64,000 nucleotides of DNA, from assembly GCA_949752745.1 (NCBI GenBank), contig OX457031.1:38661502-38725501 (forward strand), given 5' to 3'. Positions 61,615 to 64,000 of the stretch are shown here, in pieces (position 1 is the stretch's first letter; every line of letters begins with the position of its first letter). The DNA is from Protula sp. h YS-2021 (taxonomy: Eukaryota > Annelida > Polychaeta > Sabellida > Serpulidae). Under the pieces are notes generated by a model. That model was not told the origin of the DNA, searched no databases, and saw only the letters and a list, made by a program, of their open reading frames with translations. The translations under genes and the position numbers were made by a program.

Positions 61615-62720
61615 TTCAAAATGCATCTCCTCCTACAATTTTGATCCGATGTCATTTATTTTTGGTGTGAGGCATCCCTAAGGGGTCATGCATAAGGCTT
61701 GTGCTTTTCTAGTCGATCGGGTGATTTTTGAATTTTTGGGGAATTTTTAAAGAAATAAATTTAAAATGTATCTCCTCTTACATTTTTGACCCGATGTCAT
61801 TTATTTTTGGTGTGAGGCACCCCTAAAGGGTCGTGCATACGGCTTGTGCTTTTTTAGTCGATCGGACATTTTTTGTATTTTTGGGGATTTTTTTAAGCAA
61901 AATTTTTGAAAAAAAATGCATCTACTCCTACAATTTGGATTCGATGTCATTTATTTTTGGTGTGAGGCATTCCTAAGCGGTCGTGCATACGGCTTGTGCT
62001 TTTTTAGTCGATCGGGGGATTTTAGAATTTTTGGGGATTTTTTAAAGAAATTTTAAAATGTATCTAGTCTTACATGTTTGACCCGATGTCATTTATGTTT
62101 GGTATGAGGCACCCCTAAAGGGTCGTGCATACGGCTTTAGTTTGTATTTTTGGGGAATTTTTTAAGCAAAAATTTCGAAAATAATTCAAAATGCATCTAC
62201 TCCTACAATTTTGATTCGATGTCATGTATTTTTTGTGTGAGTGCATATGGCTTGTTCTTTTTGGTCGATCGGACAATTTTTGTATTTTTAGGGAGTTTTT
62301 GAAGAAAAAAACTTTGAACCGATTTCATTTATTTTTGCTATGGGGCATCCTTAGGTAGGTCTCGCATACGGCTTGTGCTATTTGACTCGACTTGGGAATT
62401 TTTGATTTCGGGGAGAATTTTTGATGAAAATACCTCAAAATGCATTTTCTCCTCCAGTTTTGATCAAACACCATTTATTTTGGGGCTGAGGCATGCCTAG
62501 GGTGTCGTGAATATGACCTGTCTTTCAGTCGATCAGAGAATTTTTGAAGAAAAAAATTCAAAATGCATTTCCTCCTACAGTTTTCATCAGATTTCATTTA
62601 TTTTCGATATGAGCCGTCTCTAGGGGGTCATGCATACGGCTTGTGCTTTTTGAGTGAATTGGAAAACTTTTGATTTTTTTCGGAATTTTTGAAAAAAAAA
62701 TTAAATGAATCTCCTCCTAC
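61615..62720 (+). repeat. Tandem array, about 145-bp unit, roughly 8 diverged copies
   Basis: AAAATG(C/T)ATCT starts near 61621, 61766, 61916, 62058, 62191, 62440, 62562 and 62706. Shared blocks are GATGTCATTTATTTTTGG, GTGAGGCA.CCCTAA and CATACGGCTTGTGCTTTTT. Confidence 0.85.
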
Positions 62721-62721
62721 A

Positions 62722-64000
62722 GCGCATAAACGCAAGTTAAATGAACTTGCGCAGTAGTCAGATTTAACAACCACACATCGACGCAAGTTAAATCAACATT
62801 CGCAGTAGTCCAAATTAAGTACTGCGCATCGGTGCAAGTTAAATAAACATGCGCATTGGTCCGAAATGTGAACCGCGCATCGAGGGAAGATAAATAATGA
62901 TGCGAACTGGTCCAAAATAAGCACCGCGCATCAACGCAGGTTAAATAAACATGCGCACTGGTCCGAAAAAAGAACTACGCGTCGACGTAAGTTGAATAGA
63001 CATGCGCAGTGGTCCGAAATGCGAACCGCGCATCAACGCAGCCTAAAGAAACATGGGCACTGGTCCGAAATGCAAACCGCACATCGAGGCAAATTAAATA
63101 AACATGCGAAGTGGTCCGAAATGCGAACCGCGCATCAACGCAAGTTAAATAAGTATGCGCACTGGTCCGTAAAAAGAACGCAACCCATAGAAACATGCGC
63201 ACTGGTCTGAAATGAGAACTACGCATCAACACAAGTTAAAAAAACATGGGCAATGGCCTGAAACGATTGAAGTTAAATAAACATGCGATCCGGTCCAAAA
63301 TAAGCACCGCACATCAACGCAAGTTAATCAAACATGCGCACTTGTCCGAAAAAAGAACCACGCATCGACGCAAGTTGAATAGACATGCGCAGTGGTCTGA
63401 AATGGTAACCTCGCATCAAAGCAACTTAAATAAACATGCGCAGTGGTCTGAAGAAAGAACCATGAATCGACACAACTTGAATAGACATAAGAGTCGGGCA
63501 TCGACGGGACTTAAATAAACATGCGTTCTGGTCCGAAATGCAAAGCGCGCGTCAACGCAAGTTAAACGAACCTGCTCACTGGTCCCAAAATGCGAACCGC
63601 GCTTCAACGCTACCTGAAGAAACAGGTATACTGGTCCGAAATGCGAACCGGATATCAACGCAAATTAAATAAACATGCACAGTGGTCCGAATTGCGAACC
63701 GCACATCAGCGCAAGTTAAATAAACATTTGCACCGGTCCCAAATAAGTACCGATCATCAACACCAGTTAAATAAATATGCGCAATGGTCCAAAATGCGAA
63801 GCACGCATCAACACAAGTTAAAAAAACATGCGCGCTGGTCCGAAATGCGAACCGCACATCAACACAAGGTAAATAAGCAAGCACACTGGACCAAAATAAG
63901 CACCGTGCACCAACGCAAGTTAAATAAACATTTCGAAATGCGAACTGCCCATTAACGCAACTTAAATAACATGCGCACTATTCAAAATAAGAACTGCGCA
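62722..64000 (+). repeat. 51-bp minisatellite array, about 25 copies, runs off the window
   Basis: The unit core is CGCAAGTTAAATAAACATGC then GCACTGGTCCGAAATGCGAA. Starts near 62731, 62782 and 62833 give a 51-bp period. The length is divisible by three, so it opens artificial 17-residue periodic frames on both strands. Confidence 0.93.

Overview
This is a 64 kb stretch of animal nuclear DNA. Genes are split into small exons with GT..AG introns, intergenic DNA is AT-rich, and DNA transposons, an LTR retrotransposon, satellites and a tRNA-derived repeat are present. Exon sequences are metazoan but clearly not vertebrate. The repeat landscape and a Gypsy/Mag-like element with a probable tRNA-Leu primer site suggest a marine lophotrochozoan, perhaps a gastropod mollusc. 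That placement is an inference and is weak at family level.

Layout. (1) 111-23479, plus strand: 25 coding exons of an orthologue of the PP6 regulatory ankyrin-repeat subunit family (ANKRD28/44/52). Only the short first coding exon is missing, upstream of the window. All splice phases join into 1014 codons plus stop. Intron 11 (7626-16239) is filled by about 45 tandem copies of a 149-bp satellite. (2) 23480-36479: 3' flank and intergenic DNA with no convincing gene. It holds a dispersed repeat (32095-33190), an hAT-like non-autonomous element (33366-34188), a 636-bp inverted-repeat element (35095-35730) and a foldback element (35909-36360) ending about 120 bp before the next start codon. (3) 36480-58171, plus strand: a complete peroxisomal carnitine O-octanoyltransferase gene (CROT) ending in the peroxisomal targeting signal SKL. 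Two homologous 102-bp exons (50868-50969 and 51993-52094) occupy one position of the protein, just before the catalytic histidine, and look like mutually exclusive alternatives. (4) CROT intron 3 holds a nested insertion. A MULE-like element with 9-bp target duplications (37936-48537) contains an 8.8 kb LTR retrotransposon on the minus strand (39342-48142). (5) 58172-64000: CROT 3' flank, then three abutting tandem arrays (about 179-bp, 145-bp and 51-bp units) running off the window.

The most unusual object is the LTR retrotransposon. Its two 149-bp LTRs are identical and flanked by GGGGG. It encodes Gag with two zinc knuckles, a -1 frameshift signal (U UUA AAC, 8-nt spacer, stem-loop), a retroviral-type protease and the C-terminal part of integrase. 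Reverse transcriptase, RNase H and the integrase core are deleted at one junction near 42968. Downstream, where an env would sit, is a 776-codon frame ending in a TatD-type metal-dependent DNase domain with all expected metal ligands. This frame has no ATG near its start and opens at a good 3' splice site. The element therefore appears to be a young, trans-mobilised derivative carrying a nuclease cargo gene.

The two host genes are unrelated in function: one is a protein phosphatase 6 scaffold, the other does peroxisomal medium-chain acyl transfer. No operon-like link is implied.
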